Assembly (NCBI GenBank): GCA_025922715.1
Contig: JAICHH010000086.1
Coordinates: 1 to 7,443, forward strand
Origin: Nitrososphaeraceae archaeon
GTDB lineage: Archaea > Thermoproteota > Nitrososphaeria > Nitrososphaerales > Nitrososphaeraceae
Length of the DNA: 7,443 nucleotides
Direction of reading: 5' to 3'
Below are positions 1-5,876 of this stretch, in pieces (position 1 is the stretch's first letter; each line of letters begins with the position of its first letter). Both the position numbers and the translations under genes were made by a program. Under the pieces are notes generated by a model. That model ran no database searches and was not told the DNA's origin. It saw nothing but the letters and a program-made list of their open reading frames with translations.

Positions 1-389
1 ATACTAAATCAATAGTATTATGTACTCCAGAAGGAGAGCTTCATAGTATAGGTTGTAAAATAATTGAATCGTTATTACTTGAAAAAGGATATAAGGTTTA
101 TAATATTACTTCACCTCTTCCAACCAATTCTATTGAATCTTATTTGGATAATATAAAGTTCGGCCTATTACTTATTTCAGTAACTTTAGAAGATAATTTA
201 GATTCAGTAATTAGATTCATAAAAGAAATACGTAATTCTTGTAATATTCCTATTATTGTAGGTGGTAATGCAATAAAATCTGCATCAAAATCTCAAATTC
301 AGTTATTAGAAAAATATGATAAAGTTTATTTTGATTTTGAAAAACTTGATAATTTAATTACTAATATAAAGATACTAATAGATAATTAG
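1..389 (+). CDS. Cobalamin (B12)-binding domain protein, 5'-truncated by the window edge
   Basis: The frame is open from position 3 to the TAG at 387-389 and gives 128 residues with no in-frame ATG, so the gene begins left of the window. The visible part is a Rossmann-like B12-binding domain. It has E-L-H-S-I-G at residues 12-17 (H14 is the expected lower axial cobalt ligand), S-V-T-L at 59-62 (the usual SxL position) and I-V-G-G-N at 85-89 (the GG motif under the nucleotide tail). All three canonical motifs are in order and correctly spaced, which supports base-off/His-on cobalamin binding. Glu replaces the Asp of D-x-H-x-x-G found in methionine synthase and mutases; I associate this variant with CarH/LitR-type regulators. 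The domain ends close to the stop, so any DNA-binding or catalytic domain must be N-terminal and unseen. A TTG at 144 lies inside the fold and is not a start. The gene converges on the SDR gene to its right. Confidence 0.8.
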   Translation, partial: TKSIVLCTPEGELHSIGCKIIESLLLEKGYKVYNITSPLPTNSIESYLDNIKFGLLLISVTLEDNLDSVIRFIKEIRNSCNIPIIVGGNAIKSASKSQIQLLEKYDKVYFDFEKLDNLITNIKILIDN

Positions 390-405
390 GATTAAGAATG
401 TTCAA

Positions 406-459
406 AGTATATTGTATATACTACTGTAAAGAGGAGATCTCTGTATTTTCTTATTTATT
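406..459 (+). terminator. Candidate 3' hairpin and T-rich tract after the B12-domain gene
   Basis: Seventeen bases after the TAG, AGTATAT (406-412) and ATATACT (416-422) form a perfect 7-bp inverted repeat around TGT. A short GAGATCTC palindrome follows at 434-441, and then the T-rich stretch TTTTCTTATTT around 446-456. This could end the plus-strand transcript. The stem is all A/T apart from one pair, so it is weak. A palindromic protein-binding site is an alternative, but its place downstream of a convergent gene makes an operator less likely. Confidence 0.3.
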
Positions 460-530
460 AAGAGTTAATGTTAATTATTGATTTATGGTTATATTTTATT
501 TTAAAATTAATTTCATCTCTTTTAATAAAC

Positions 531-550
531 AAAATTAATTAATTAATTTT
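531..550 (-). terminator. Perfect 20-nt AT palindrome at the stop of the SDR gene
   Basis: The 20 bases 531-550 equal their own reverse complement (four A, alternating TTAA units, four T). They overlap the first two bases of the 549-551 stop triplet of the minus-strand SDR gene. Read on the minus strand, the palindrome is followed by TTTG-TTTATT. It lies between two convergent genes and could help end transcription from the right. All pairs are A/T, so chance in AT-rich DNA is a real alternative. Confidence 0.3.
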
Positions 551-1919
551 ATTTTCCTAGTACTCTAATTTTATGAAAGAGGTTATGTGATGCAGCTATA
601 ACTAACCCAGCTACAATAGCTCCAATAACATTACGTATAGCAACTAAAACATTTGGATAATGTAGATTAATCGAATTATCATATATCAAATATACGTTAT
701 TGAATCCCCAGAAAAATAGTGTTATCCATCCTATAATACCGGCTACCAGGGAACCTAATCGTGCACCATCCTTGACAAAAAATAATGCAAATAGAATTCC
801 AAAATACCATACAATGGCTAATATTATCCAAAGAGGAGTGAATAAATCATTTTTATTATCTAAAAAATAATATGTTGCTCCAATTATGCCTAAAGAAATC
901 AATGAAAAAATTAATATCTTTCTATTAAGAGAATCAGACGTTTTTTGCTTTTTTATTATCTTGGCTTTTCTTACTTGTTCCTTCATAGCAGTTTTGATAG
1001 ATTCTTCAAAGTTCATTAGTTTAATTGGAATTAACTTTTGGATTTCATTATCATGAACTACTGCTTCATGCTTTAAACTATCAATTAAAGGTCTAGCAAG
1101 AGATGCCTTTACTGGTGTAATCAAATCTACCCAATAAGAAGAGAGTCTAGGTGTTAAAAATGGGATAATAACAATTTTTAATGGTTTTTTTAGAATAGCT
1201 GAATATCTTTTCATCATGTCTACGTAACTAAGAATTTCTGGACCTCCTATATCAAAATCCTTATTAGCTGTATCCTCAAGTTCTATTGATTTTATTAAAT
1301 AAGTCACCACATCGTCAACTGATATAGGTTGTGATTTAGTCAGTACCCATTTTGGACAAACCATTACAGGAAGCCTCTCTACCAAGTACTGTAACATTTG
1401 AAAAGAACCACCTCCTTGACCTAGAATAACAGCCGCACGGAATATTGTAACTTCAGCCTTAGAAGTCCTTAATATATCCCCTACCTCCTTTCGACTCTGC
1501 ATATGTTCAGATAAATCTTTATGTTTAATATCAATAAGACCGCTAAGGTAAATTATCCTTTTTGTATTTGTTTCTGAGGCTGCCCTGGCGAAATTTTCAG
1601 CTGCAATTCTATCTCTTTTTGAGAACTCTTGCCATTTTTTTGTTGAGCCTTCCATAGAATGTATAAGATAAAACGCTACATCCACTTCTTTTAGAGCTTC
1701 AACTAATTCTAAATAATTAGAAGCATCAGCTTTTACTATTTCAACGATATCTCCAGTTGAATTAAAAAGTTCATAAATATTTTCAGGATTTCTTGTCATA
1801 CACCTAACCTTGTAATGTCCATTAGCTAATAGTCGTTTGACAATTCTACTACCAATAAATCCTGTTGCACCAGTTACTAATATCCTTAAATTTTGTTTTG
1901 TATTTTTGCTATTGTACAT
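549..1919 (-). CDS. YbjT-like NAD(P)-binding atypical SDR with a four-helix membrane C-terminus
   Basis: This 456-residue protein begins with a Rossmann fold: LVTGATGFIG at 14-23 is the glycine-rich dinucleotide motif. Further blocks are FYLIHSM (83-89), YLSGL (124-128), SEHMQSRKEVGDILR (137-151), an LPVMVCPKWV region (183-192), GGPEILSY (225-232) and a PxLTPRLSSYWVDLITPV segment (253-270). Their order matches what I recall of E. coli YbjT up to about residue 315, including the helix ending SLKHEAVVHDN. The catalytic YxxxK is absent (H-x-x-S-R takes its place), as in NmrA-like atypical SDRs, so the enzymatic reaction is unknown. In YbjT a DUF2867 ligand-binding domain follows. Here there is instead a basic linker (KAKIIKKQK) and four hydrophobic helices at about 334-352, 361-382, 388-406 and 425-445. 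The nucleotide-binding domain is thus probably tethered to the cytoplasmic face of the membrane. ATG at 1919 is about 8 residues longer than in YbjT and has a TATA-like element upstream. Confidence 0.85.
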   Translation of the reverse strand: MYNSKNTKQNLRILVTGATGFIGSRIVKRLLANGHYKVRCMTRNPENIYELFNSTGDIVEIVKADASNYLELVEALKEVDVAFYLIHSMEGSTKKWQEFSKRDRIAAENFARAASETNTKRIIYLSGLIDIKHKDLSEHMQSRKEVGDILRTSKAEVTIFRAAVILGQGGGSFQMLQYLVERLPVMVCPKWVLTKSQPISVDDVVTYLIKSIELEDTANKDFDIGGPEILSYVDMMKRYSAILKKPLKIVIIPFLTPRLSSYWVDLITPVKASLARPLIDSLKHEAVVHDNEIQKLIPIKLMNFEESIKTAMKEQVRKAKIIKKQKTSDSLNRKILIFSLISLGIIGATYYFLDNKNDLFTPLWIILAIVWYFGILFALFFVKDGARLGSLVAGIIGWITLFFWGFNNVYLIYDNSINLHYPNVLVAIRNVIGAIVAGLVIAASHNLFHKIRVLGK

Positions 1920-1933
1920 GTATAATTCTACGT

Positions 1934-1970
1934 ATATTTATTAATTAAATAGAATTTCATTTTATATTTA
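1934..1970 (-). promoter_or_regulatory. Candidate TATA region of the YbjT-like gene
   Basis: On the minus strand ATTTAATTAATAAATAT (1934-1950) is centred about 24 nt before the ATG, the distance expected for a TATA box of a leaderless archaeal transcript. A second candidate, TAAATATAAA (1961-1970), would give a leader of about 20 nt. No clear Shine-Dalgarno sequence precedes the ATG. In AT-rich DNA the choice between the two is uncertain. Confidence 0.3.
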
Positions 1971-2108
1971 TGTGTGTAAAAGGTTGTTGTCATCTTTTTT
2001 GACATTCTAATTTATCCTTCTAATTAGACCTAAAATAACTATAACATACAGATTTAATTTCATTCTAATAATATTGATTAAATATTTTAGATTCTTATTT
2101 TCATGGTA

Positions 2109-2177
2109 ATAGATATAAATAAAAATGAATTTTCTTCTCTGTTTCCCTATATTTATTGTAAGAAAATTCATATCTAT
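2109..2177 (-). terminator. Bulged inverted repeat downstream of the small membrane protein gene
   Basis: ATGAATTTTCT (2125-2135) pairs perfectly with AGAAAATTCAT (2161-2171), an 11-bp stem with a 25-nt loop. Outside it, ATAGATAT (2109-2116) pairs perfectly with ATATCTAT (2170-2177, sharing two bases with the inner arm). The eight bases AAATAAAA (2117-2124) are extra on the left side. On the minus strand, 38 nt after the TAA of the 185-aa gene, this reads as a stem-loop followed by TTTTATTTATATC, a hairpin plus U-rich tract. It fits a terminator or 3'-UTR structure. A decayed miniature element is an alternative. The rest of the 289-nt gap shows nothing recognisable beyond promoter candidates. 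Confidence 0.45.
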
Positions 2178-2208
2178 AATATGACTTCCTCTTTAAGCCT
2201 TAGTTTAT

Positions 2209-2766
2209 TTATTCTTTATTGGTTTGTACAACGTTTTTTAATTCGACCATCCTCCATACTATGAATCCAAATATAATACCGTATATTATGTGAAATCCTA
2301 AAGAACCTATAACTACAAGTGGATAAAGCCCTTGAAACTGATCTGCTATTCCAAATAGATATTGGTTTGGAGCAGATTCAGCAAAAGCATCTAATTTGGG
2401 TTGAATTATGAATATGGTTAGGGGTAGGAATAATACTATCCATAGAGAAACACCTAGTATTATTCCATAAGTTATTCCTCGCTTGAAATTAGAGGGAAAC
2501 AATTTGTTCCAAAATAATGCTACTTGACCAAAAATATTACCTGCTACTGTACCTGTTGCAATATGTAATGCAAATCCAATATATTGTGATACAGCGGGAT
2601 CATAGAAACCAAGGGAAGTTCCTATTACTGCAAAGAAAGTACCTATAGGTGTTTGTGATACAATATCAACAATAACTAATAATCCTGATATTGCCCAAGC
2701 AGATATAAATCCTGCGAATGTAGAATACAATATCAAATACTTTGAACTATGATCGAGTTTGGGCAT
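2209..2766 (-). CDS. Small four-helix integral membrane protein of unknown function
   Basis: This 185-residue protein has four hydrophobic segments at about 10-35, 61-85, 96-121 and 148-172, with short charged ends (MPKLDHSSK at the N-terminus, ELKNVVQTNKE at the C-terminus). Glycine-rich helix-packing patterns (GFALHIATGTVAGNIFG, 64-80; GSLGFHIIYGIIFG, 154-167) resemble each other: each has a His (H68, H159) early in the helix and Gly spaced along one face. This suggests an internal two-fold repeat (helices 1-2 and 3-4), with loops 36-60 and 122-147 between the pairs. The layout reminds me of DUF6789/DUF1440-type small membrane proteins, but I cannot assign it firmly. It lies between two SDR-family genes on the same strand, separated from both by more than 200 nt and with its own promoter candidate, so co-regulation rather than an operon is the most that context suggests. 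Confidence 0.8.
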   Translation of the reverse strand: MPKLDHSSKYLILYSTFAGFISAWAISGLLVIVDIVSQTPIGTFFAVIGTSLGFYDPAVSQYIGFALHIATGTVAGNIFGQVALFWNKLFPSNFKRGITYGIILGVSLWIVLFLPLTIFIIQPKLDAFAESAPNQYLFGIADQFQGLYPLVVIGSLGFHIIYGIIFGFIVWRMVELKNVVQTNKE

Positions 2767-2787
2767 TATTATAACATAAACTTTCTC

Positions 2788-2799
2788 ATATAAAAAAAT
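2788..2799 (-). promoter_or_regulatory. TATA box candidate of the small membrane protein gene
   Basis: On the minus strand ATTTTTTTATAT is centred about 27 nt upstream of the ATG at 2766. That is the spacing at which transcription would begin at or next to the start codon, a leaderless mRNA common in archaea. No ribosome-binding site is seen between it and the ATG, in keeping with this. The spacing also supports ATG 2766 as the start. Confidence 0.45.
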
Positions 2800-2917
2800 A
2801 GATATAATTATCTAATATAGTGCTAACTAATATGATTAAACTAAGATTAAACGAATGATAACTACTATACAAAACGTTGCGGATCTGTTAAATTCCTTGA
2901 AAAATAACACATCTTGT

Positions 2918-2971
2918 AAAAAATAGTTGATTAATAGAAAGTGTGTATATTCATTAGGTTATGAAATACAC
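2918..2971 (-). terminator. Hairpin and U-run after the SRPBCC-epimerase fusion gene
   Basis: Nineteen bases beyond the stop, the minus strand reads GTGTATTTCAT (2971-2961), the loop AACCTA, then ATGAATATACAC (2954-2943). This forms an 11-bp stem with one bulged T and a 6-nt loop. Twenty bases on comes TTTTTT (2923-2918). The stem is the most stable structure I see in this 223-nt gap. The distance to the U-run is longer than in a classical intrinsic terminator, so it may instead protect the 3' end. Confidence 0.45.
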
Positions 2972-2989
2972 CATATCTTTATTATGATA

Positions 2990-4444
2990 TTATTTTGTTG
3001 TTTCTATTTTCCCAAGTAAAAATCTAAGTGAATCCTCTAATTCTGAATTAAAAAACTTGTAGCCTGTTGAAACTAATTTTTTGGGAATGACATAAGTATT
3101 TGTAGAAAGTACTTCCTTTGACATTTCACCAAATATCAATTTGGGTATATTTTGATTTATTGACATTGATAGTTTTGGATTAAATATCTTTTTGAGTGTA
3201 TCTGAAAATTCTAAATTTGTAACTGGGTTTGGTGATACAATGTTAATAGGACCTTTAATGGAAGTATTTGTTATAGAATAAAAAATACTTTTTATAACGT
3301 CTTCTATTGAGACCCAGCTGATGTACTGATCTTTATTTCCAATTGTTATTCCCAAACCTAATTTGAAAGGACTTAGTAATTTTTGTAAAATACCACCTTT
3401 TGGAGTTAATACCACACCAAAACGTGTGTTGACTACTCTTATTCCTATCTCTGTTGTCTCTTTAGTAGCTTTTTCCCATTTTTGACATACTTCAGAGAGA
3501 AATCCTTTTCCTGGGTTGCTATCCTCTGTTAAATACTCACTAGGTCTATCTCCATAATATCCAATTGCCGAGGCACATATTAATAGCGAAGGAGGATTTG
3601 ATAGTTTTGTTAAAGAGTGCGATAAAAGTTTAGTACTTCCAACCCGACTATCAAATATTCTCTGTTTTTTTATGTCTGTCCATCTTCCAAATATGTTTTC
3701 TCCTGAAAGATGAATGATTATATCAAATCCTTCAAGTTCAGGAGGATCTAATTTATTATATTTAGGTTCCCAAAAAATAATTTTTTTCTCCTTTTTATTT
3801 GTTCCAGGAAGTAAATCTATATTGTTATTATTTACCTTTCTTACAAGACGAGTAATTTTGTGTCTTCCTATACTAGTTAATAATGGAATAAGGGAAGATC
3901 CTATCAAGCCGTGAGAACCTGTAATAAGAATACTTTTTCCCTTTTCCTGTGTAATTTTTTCCAGAATAGTATCATTAACTAAAATACGTGAACGATAAAG
4001 AAATAATTGATTCAAGTAATTTTGAATTCTCTTTTGTATAATTTTAGATCCTATCTTACCAAATCTAGGTGTGTAATTTATTCTATCTTCTATAATGCAT
4101 TGATTTGGACCTTGAGGTATAAACGAATGAGTATGGACCCATTTTTTGAATGGACCTTTTATCATTTTATCTTGAAATTGTAGATTTTGAATGTAACCAA
4201 AATGTTTAGCAACCCATTTGAAAGTTATTGGACCGAAATTAATACGGAAAACTGAAATAGCACCATTGTTAATTCCTCCTTTTTGATCAACCACATTCAA
4301 ATTACTCCAAGGAGGGACAAGTCTTTCTAAAACACCATTTCGTGTATGATAATCAAAAAGATCATGTATGTTACAAGTGATTAAAGATCTTTTTACGAAT
4401 ATATTTGAACTATTCTCATTAATTATTTTATCCACTATAAACAA
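2990..4444 (-). CDS. SRPBCC domain fused to a TIGR01777 (YfcH-like) NAD(P)-dependent epimerase
   Basis: This 484-residue two-domain protein has an N-terminal SRPBCC/START-like ligand-binding domain at about 15-150 (VKRSLI, LFDYHTRNGVLERLVPPW, then FGPITFKWVAKH and IIEDRINYTPRFG). A linker leads to a complete TIGR01777 extended-SDR domain from about 170. Its markers are ILITGSHGLIG (172-182, the GxxGxxG cofactor site), HLSGENI (245-251), SAIGYYGDR (292-300), GFLSEVCQKWE (314-324), RVVNTRFGVVL (336-346), SWVSIEDV (376-383) and PNPVTNLEF (405-413). A DUF1731 tail follows at about 436-478 (FGEMSKEVL, then STGYKF). E. coli YfcH is about 297 residues, so the extra length is the SRPBCC domain. SRPBCC-TIGR01777 fusions are known in bacteria; the substrate is unknown, and the fusion suggests that a hydrophobic ligand is bound and then modified. 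The longest start is TTG at 4444; GTG at 4435 is the alternative. An in-frame TAA at 4460-4462 excludes any start further upstream, and no ATG occurs before residue 94. Confidence 0.88.
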   Translation of the reverse strand: MFIVDKIINENSSNIFVKRSLITCNIHDLFDYHTRNGVLERLVPPWSNLNVVDQKGGINNGAISVFRINFGPITFKWVAKHFGYIQNLQFQDKMIKGPFKKWVHTHSFIPQGPNQCIIEDRINYTPRFGKIGSKIIQKRIQNYLNQLFLYRSRILVNDTILEKITQEKGKSILITGSHGLIGSSLIPLLTSIGRHKITRLVRKVNNNNIDLLPGTNKKEKKIIFWEPKYNKLDPPELEGFDIIIHLSGENIFGRWTDIKKQRIFDSRVGSTKLLSHSLTKLSNPPSLLICASAIGYYGDRPSEYLTEDSNPGKGFLSEVCQKWEKATKETTEIGIRVVNTRFGVVLTPKGGILQKLLSPFKLGLGITIGNKDQYISWVSIEDVIKSIFYSITNTSIKGPINIVSPNPVTNLEFSDTLKKIFNPKLSMSINQNIPKLIFGEMSKEVLSTNTYVIPKKLVSTGYKFFNSELEDSLRFLLGKIETTK

Positions 4445-4456
4445 AATATAAAAGAT

Positions 4457-4470
4457 AATTTATTTAATTA
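4457..4470 (-). promoter_or_regulatory. Candidate TATA element of the SRPBCC-epimerase gene; bears on the start codon
   Basis: On the minus strand TAATTAAATAAATT is centred about 28 nt before the GTG at 4435 but only about 19 nt before the TTG at 4444. If the transcript is leaderless, this spacing favours GTG. A second TTTATA-type match at 4484-4489 would serve TTG with a short leader. Neither is decisive in such AT-rich DNA. Confidence 0.3.
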
Positions 4471-4629
4471 TTATCATAATTGCTATAAATTAGGCACTAT
4501 TTACACATGTTTTTATTACAATTCTATTTTAAAGAATAATAACAATTTTTAATATTATCATTTTCTATATACATTTATTATGTATTTGGATTTTTGAAGT
4601 TATGTTTATTTTCCTTAATTAGTTTAAGT

Positions 4630-4782
4630 CTATTCTAATTTTTGATGCATGAGTTTATCCAATGCTTTTGTATCAATTGGTTTAGTTATATTGGAGAACT
4701 TTAAGACCATATCTGAGAGTACATTCGTATCCATTTCTTTAGGAATCTTTTCTGAGTTTAGTATTAAATTAGTTTTAATGTC
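4630..4782 (-). pseudogene. Possible C-terminal remnant of a decayed gene
   Basis: On the minus strand 50 sense codons run from 4782 to a TAG at 4630-4632. They read as ordinary soluble protein: NLILNSEKIPKEMDTN, then VLSDMVLKFSN and ITKPIDTKALDKLMHQKLE. The frame is closed upstream by TAA (4783-4785), but a neighbouring frame continues it with NTGSYTEEKSNGILNKTLK, as if one frameshift had occurred near 4775-4790. The longest version starting with ATG (4734) is only 34 residues. I recognise no family. Chance cannot be excluded, and a short functional peptide is a weaker alternative. Confidence 0.3.
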
Positions 4783-4827
4783 TTATTCAATATACCATTA
4801 CTTTTTTCTTCTGTGTATGATCCAGTA

Positions 4828-4929
4828 TTTCAAACCTATTTTAATCAATATCAAACTCCACTAATCAAAGGTCTATCATATATTCTCAATACCTGACCTA
4901 CGTTTCAAACCTATTTTAGTCAATATCAA
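4828..4929. repeat. 27-bp direct repeat pair, 26 of 27 identical
   Basis: The sequence TTTCAAACCTATTTTARTCAATATCAA occurs at 4828-4854 (R = A) and 4903-4929 (R = G), start-to-start distance 75 nt, with 48 unrelated bases between. Flanks on either side do not align well. On the minus strand the second copy can be read as LILTKIGLK within a coding-like fragment. A local duplication in a decaying gene, or a pair of protein-binding sites, would both explain it. I found no third copy at the same spacing. Confidence 0.7.
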
Positions 4930-5007
4930 TTCTTTATACTTTTACTGGTTCTTTCTTATTATGATGTTATTATTTCCTCAACTACTCTTCTTGTTTATAT
5001 TATTCAT
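4876..5007 (-). pseudogene. Possible N-terminal remnant with internal stops
   Basis: On the minus strand an ATG at 5007 opens a frame, MNNINKKSS, broken by TGA and later by TAA. It then resumes as KYKELILTKIGLKRRSGIENI and ends at TGA (4876-4878). The segment KRRSGIENI resembles the start of the winged-helix domain in small thaumarchaeal regulators (K-R-R-S-x-x-E-I-I). This is a weak likeness from memory. Together with the 4630-4782 fragment it would make a decayed gene of about 125 codons in the same orientation as its neighbours. Confidence 0.2.
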
Positions 5008-5096
5008 ATTCTAGTGACAAAGGTTGAAATTTATTATTATATATTATTTGATTATTGGTGTGGAAGCGCTGTGAAGGCTCTAGAATGTGTGTAATA

Positions 5097-5825
5097 TTAT
5101 TTTTTATCAGTTGATTCTACAGTTAAGTTATAGGTTATGACGCGATGTAATGGAACATCGCTCATAATTATAGATGGAATGTCTTGGAATACTTCTGTCC
5201 TTATTTCATGTTGACCAGGTGGCAATGGTTTTATGATTGGCATTATAGCATTTATTTTTGCTTTATGAGATCCAAGTTTGATATCATAAGGATTATCTTT
5301 CTGTGTGACATTTAAAATAAACCAATCTGATGTAATCCTAAATCTATCGATATCATGTATTTCTTTTCCATCAATTGTTACTTTTACAACTGCATAAGGA
5401 TTATGAGAATAAATACAATCCTCTATGATCTTATCATTTGGATTTTCAAACTCTCCATAACTACAACCTTCCGTTAATGCAGGAATTACAATTGGAGTTT
5501 GAGAAATTGTACAGTCATAATTACGGTATTCTATTTCGCTATAAAAATCAGAAAGAAAAGTCATATTTTCATCTTTTAATAAAAGACATTCAGTAGGTTT
5601 GTAGTTAGGAGAAGCAGGGGATTTGTCTGGTTCAAGATTGACATGCAATTCCCAAAATTTTGCCTCCCATTCGCCATAAGTTCGACCATATGGTTCGGAA
5701 CCGGGCTCAAAGATATAATTTTCTACGGATTCTATTGTTGAGACATTTGCAAAAGGAAAAAATAGCAGAGGAAGACTTACTAAAAGTAAAATTTTAGTTA
5801 ACATTTTAATCGATGGTATTTCCAT
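5097..5825 (-). CDS. Secreted or surface-anchored four-cysteine protein of unknown function
   Basis: This 242-residue protein has a typical Sec signal: Lys residues at 7 and 11, a hydrophobic core at about 12-26 (ILLLVSLPLLFFPFA), then a polar mature region. The start of the mature part has the conserved-looking block YGRTYGEWEAKFWEL (46-60). The middle holds four cysteines (C80, C105, C121, C137), an even number that would suit two disulfides outside the cell. Further blocks are VTIDGKEI (149-156) and KPLPPGQHEIRTE (199-211), followed by a last strand, YNLTVE. This order (Trp-rich opening, Cys-containing core, 'PLPPGxHxI', final beta strand) is one I recall from unnamed exported proteins of thaumarchaea and some bacteria; no activity is known to me. 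The second Met (residue 8) would give a more typical signal peptide, but the TATA spacing supports the first. No transmembrane anchor or lipobox is visible. Confidence 0.8.
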   Translation of the reverse strand: MEIPSIKMLTKILLLVSLPLLFFPFANVSTIESVENYIFEPGSEPYGRTYGEWEAKFWELHVNLEPDKSPASPNYKPTECLLLKDENMTFLSDFYSEIEYRNYDCTISQTPIVIPALTEGCSYGEFENPNDKIIEDCIYSHNPYAVVKVTIDGKEIHDIDRFRITSDWFILNVTQKDNPYDIKLGSHKAKINAIMPIIKPLPPGQHEIRTEVFQDIPSIIMSDVPLHRVITYNLTVESTDKK

Positions 5826-5843
5826 TTCTCATTTAAGAATTAG

Positions 5844-5858
5844 TTTTATAATATTTTA
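5844..5858 (-). promoter_or_regulatory. TATA box candidate of the secreted-protein gene
   Basis: On the minus strand TAAAATATTATAAAA is centred about 26 nt before the ATG at 5825, the leaderless spacing. It lies between the putative terminator of the upstream membrane-protein gene and this ATG, so the secreted-protein gene is probably transcribed independently despite the short 92-nt gap. It also favours the first of the two possible Met starts. Confidence 0.45.
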
Positions 5859-5876
5859 GGTTTTACTTATTGAAGC

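Larger units (their letters stand above)
4445..5096. other. 652-nt gap without an intact gene
   Basis: No long ORF with credible composition lies here. The left third (about 4490-4625) is T-rich and holds only a small ATACAT/ATGTAT inverted repeat (4569-4585). The middle carries a 27-bp direct repeat and minus-strand reading-frame fragments that look like decayed coding sequence. The right end (about 5059-5090) is a patch richer in G+C than its surroundings (from TGGAAGCGCTGTGAAGG onward) with no structure I can name; it lies just beyond the stop of the secreted-protein gene. The gap is larger than any other here, which fits a former gene locus. Confidence 0.6.

Noticed and set aside
144..389. 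Separate 81-residue gene starting at TTG 144
   Set aside because: The B12-binding motif E-x-H-x-x-G lies upstream of this codon in the same open frame, so TTG 144 is internal.
3714..3914. Plus-strand 66-codon ORF
   Set aside because: It lies wholly antisense inside the Rossmann domain of the SRPBCC-epimerase gene, whose family motifs run straight through it.
4649..4864. Plus-strand 71-codon ORF encoding a hydrophobic peptide
   Set aside because: It has no recognisable motif and overlaps the minus-strand protein-like fragment and the first 27-bp repeat; its hydrophobicity is what T-rich antisense sequence gives. No convincing promoter precedes it.
4828..4929. CRISPR array
   Set aside because: Only two repeat copies, a 48-nt spacer, no third unit on either side and no cas gene in the window.
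5059..5090. Small RNA or tRNA fragment in a patch richer in G+C
   Set aside because: It contains AGCGCT and a few G/C runs, but I could not draw a convincing stem-loop or any part of a tRNA cloverleaf.
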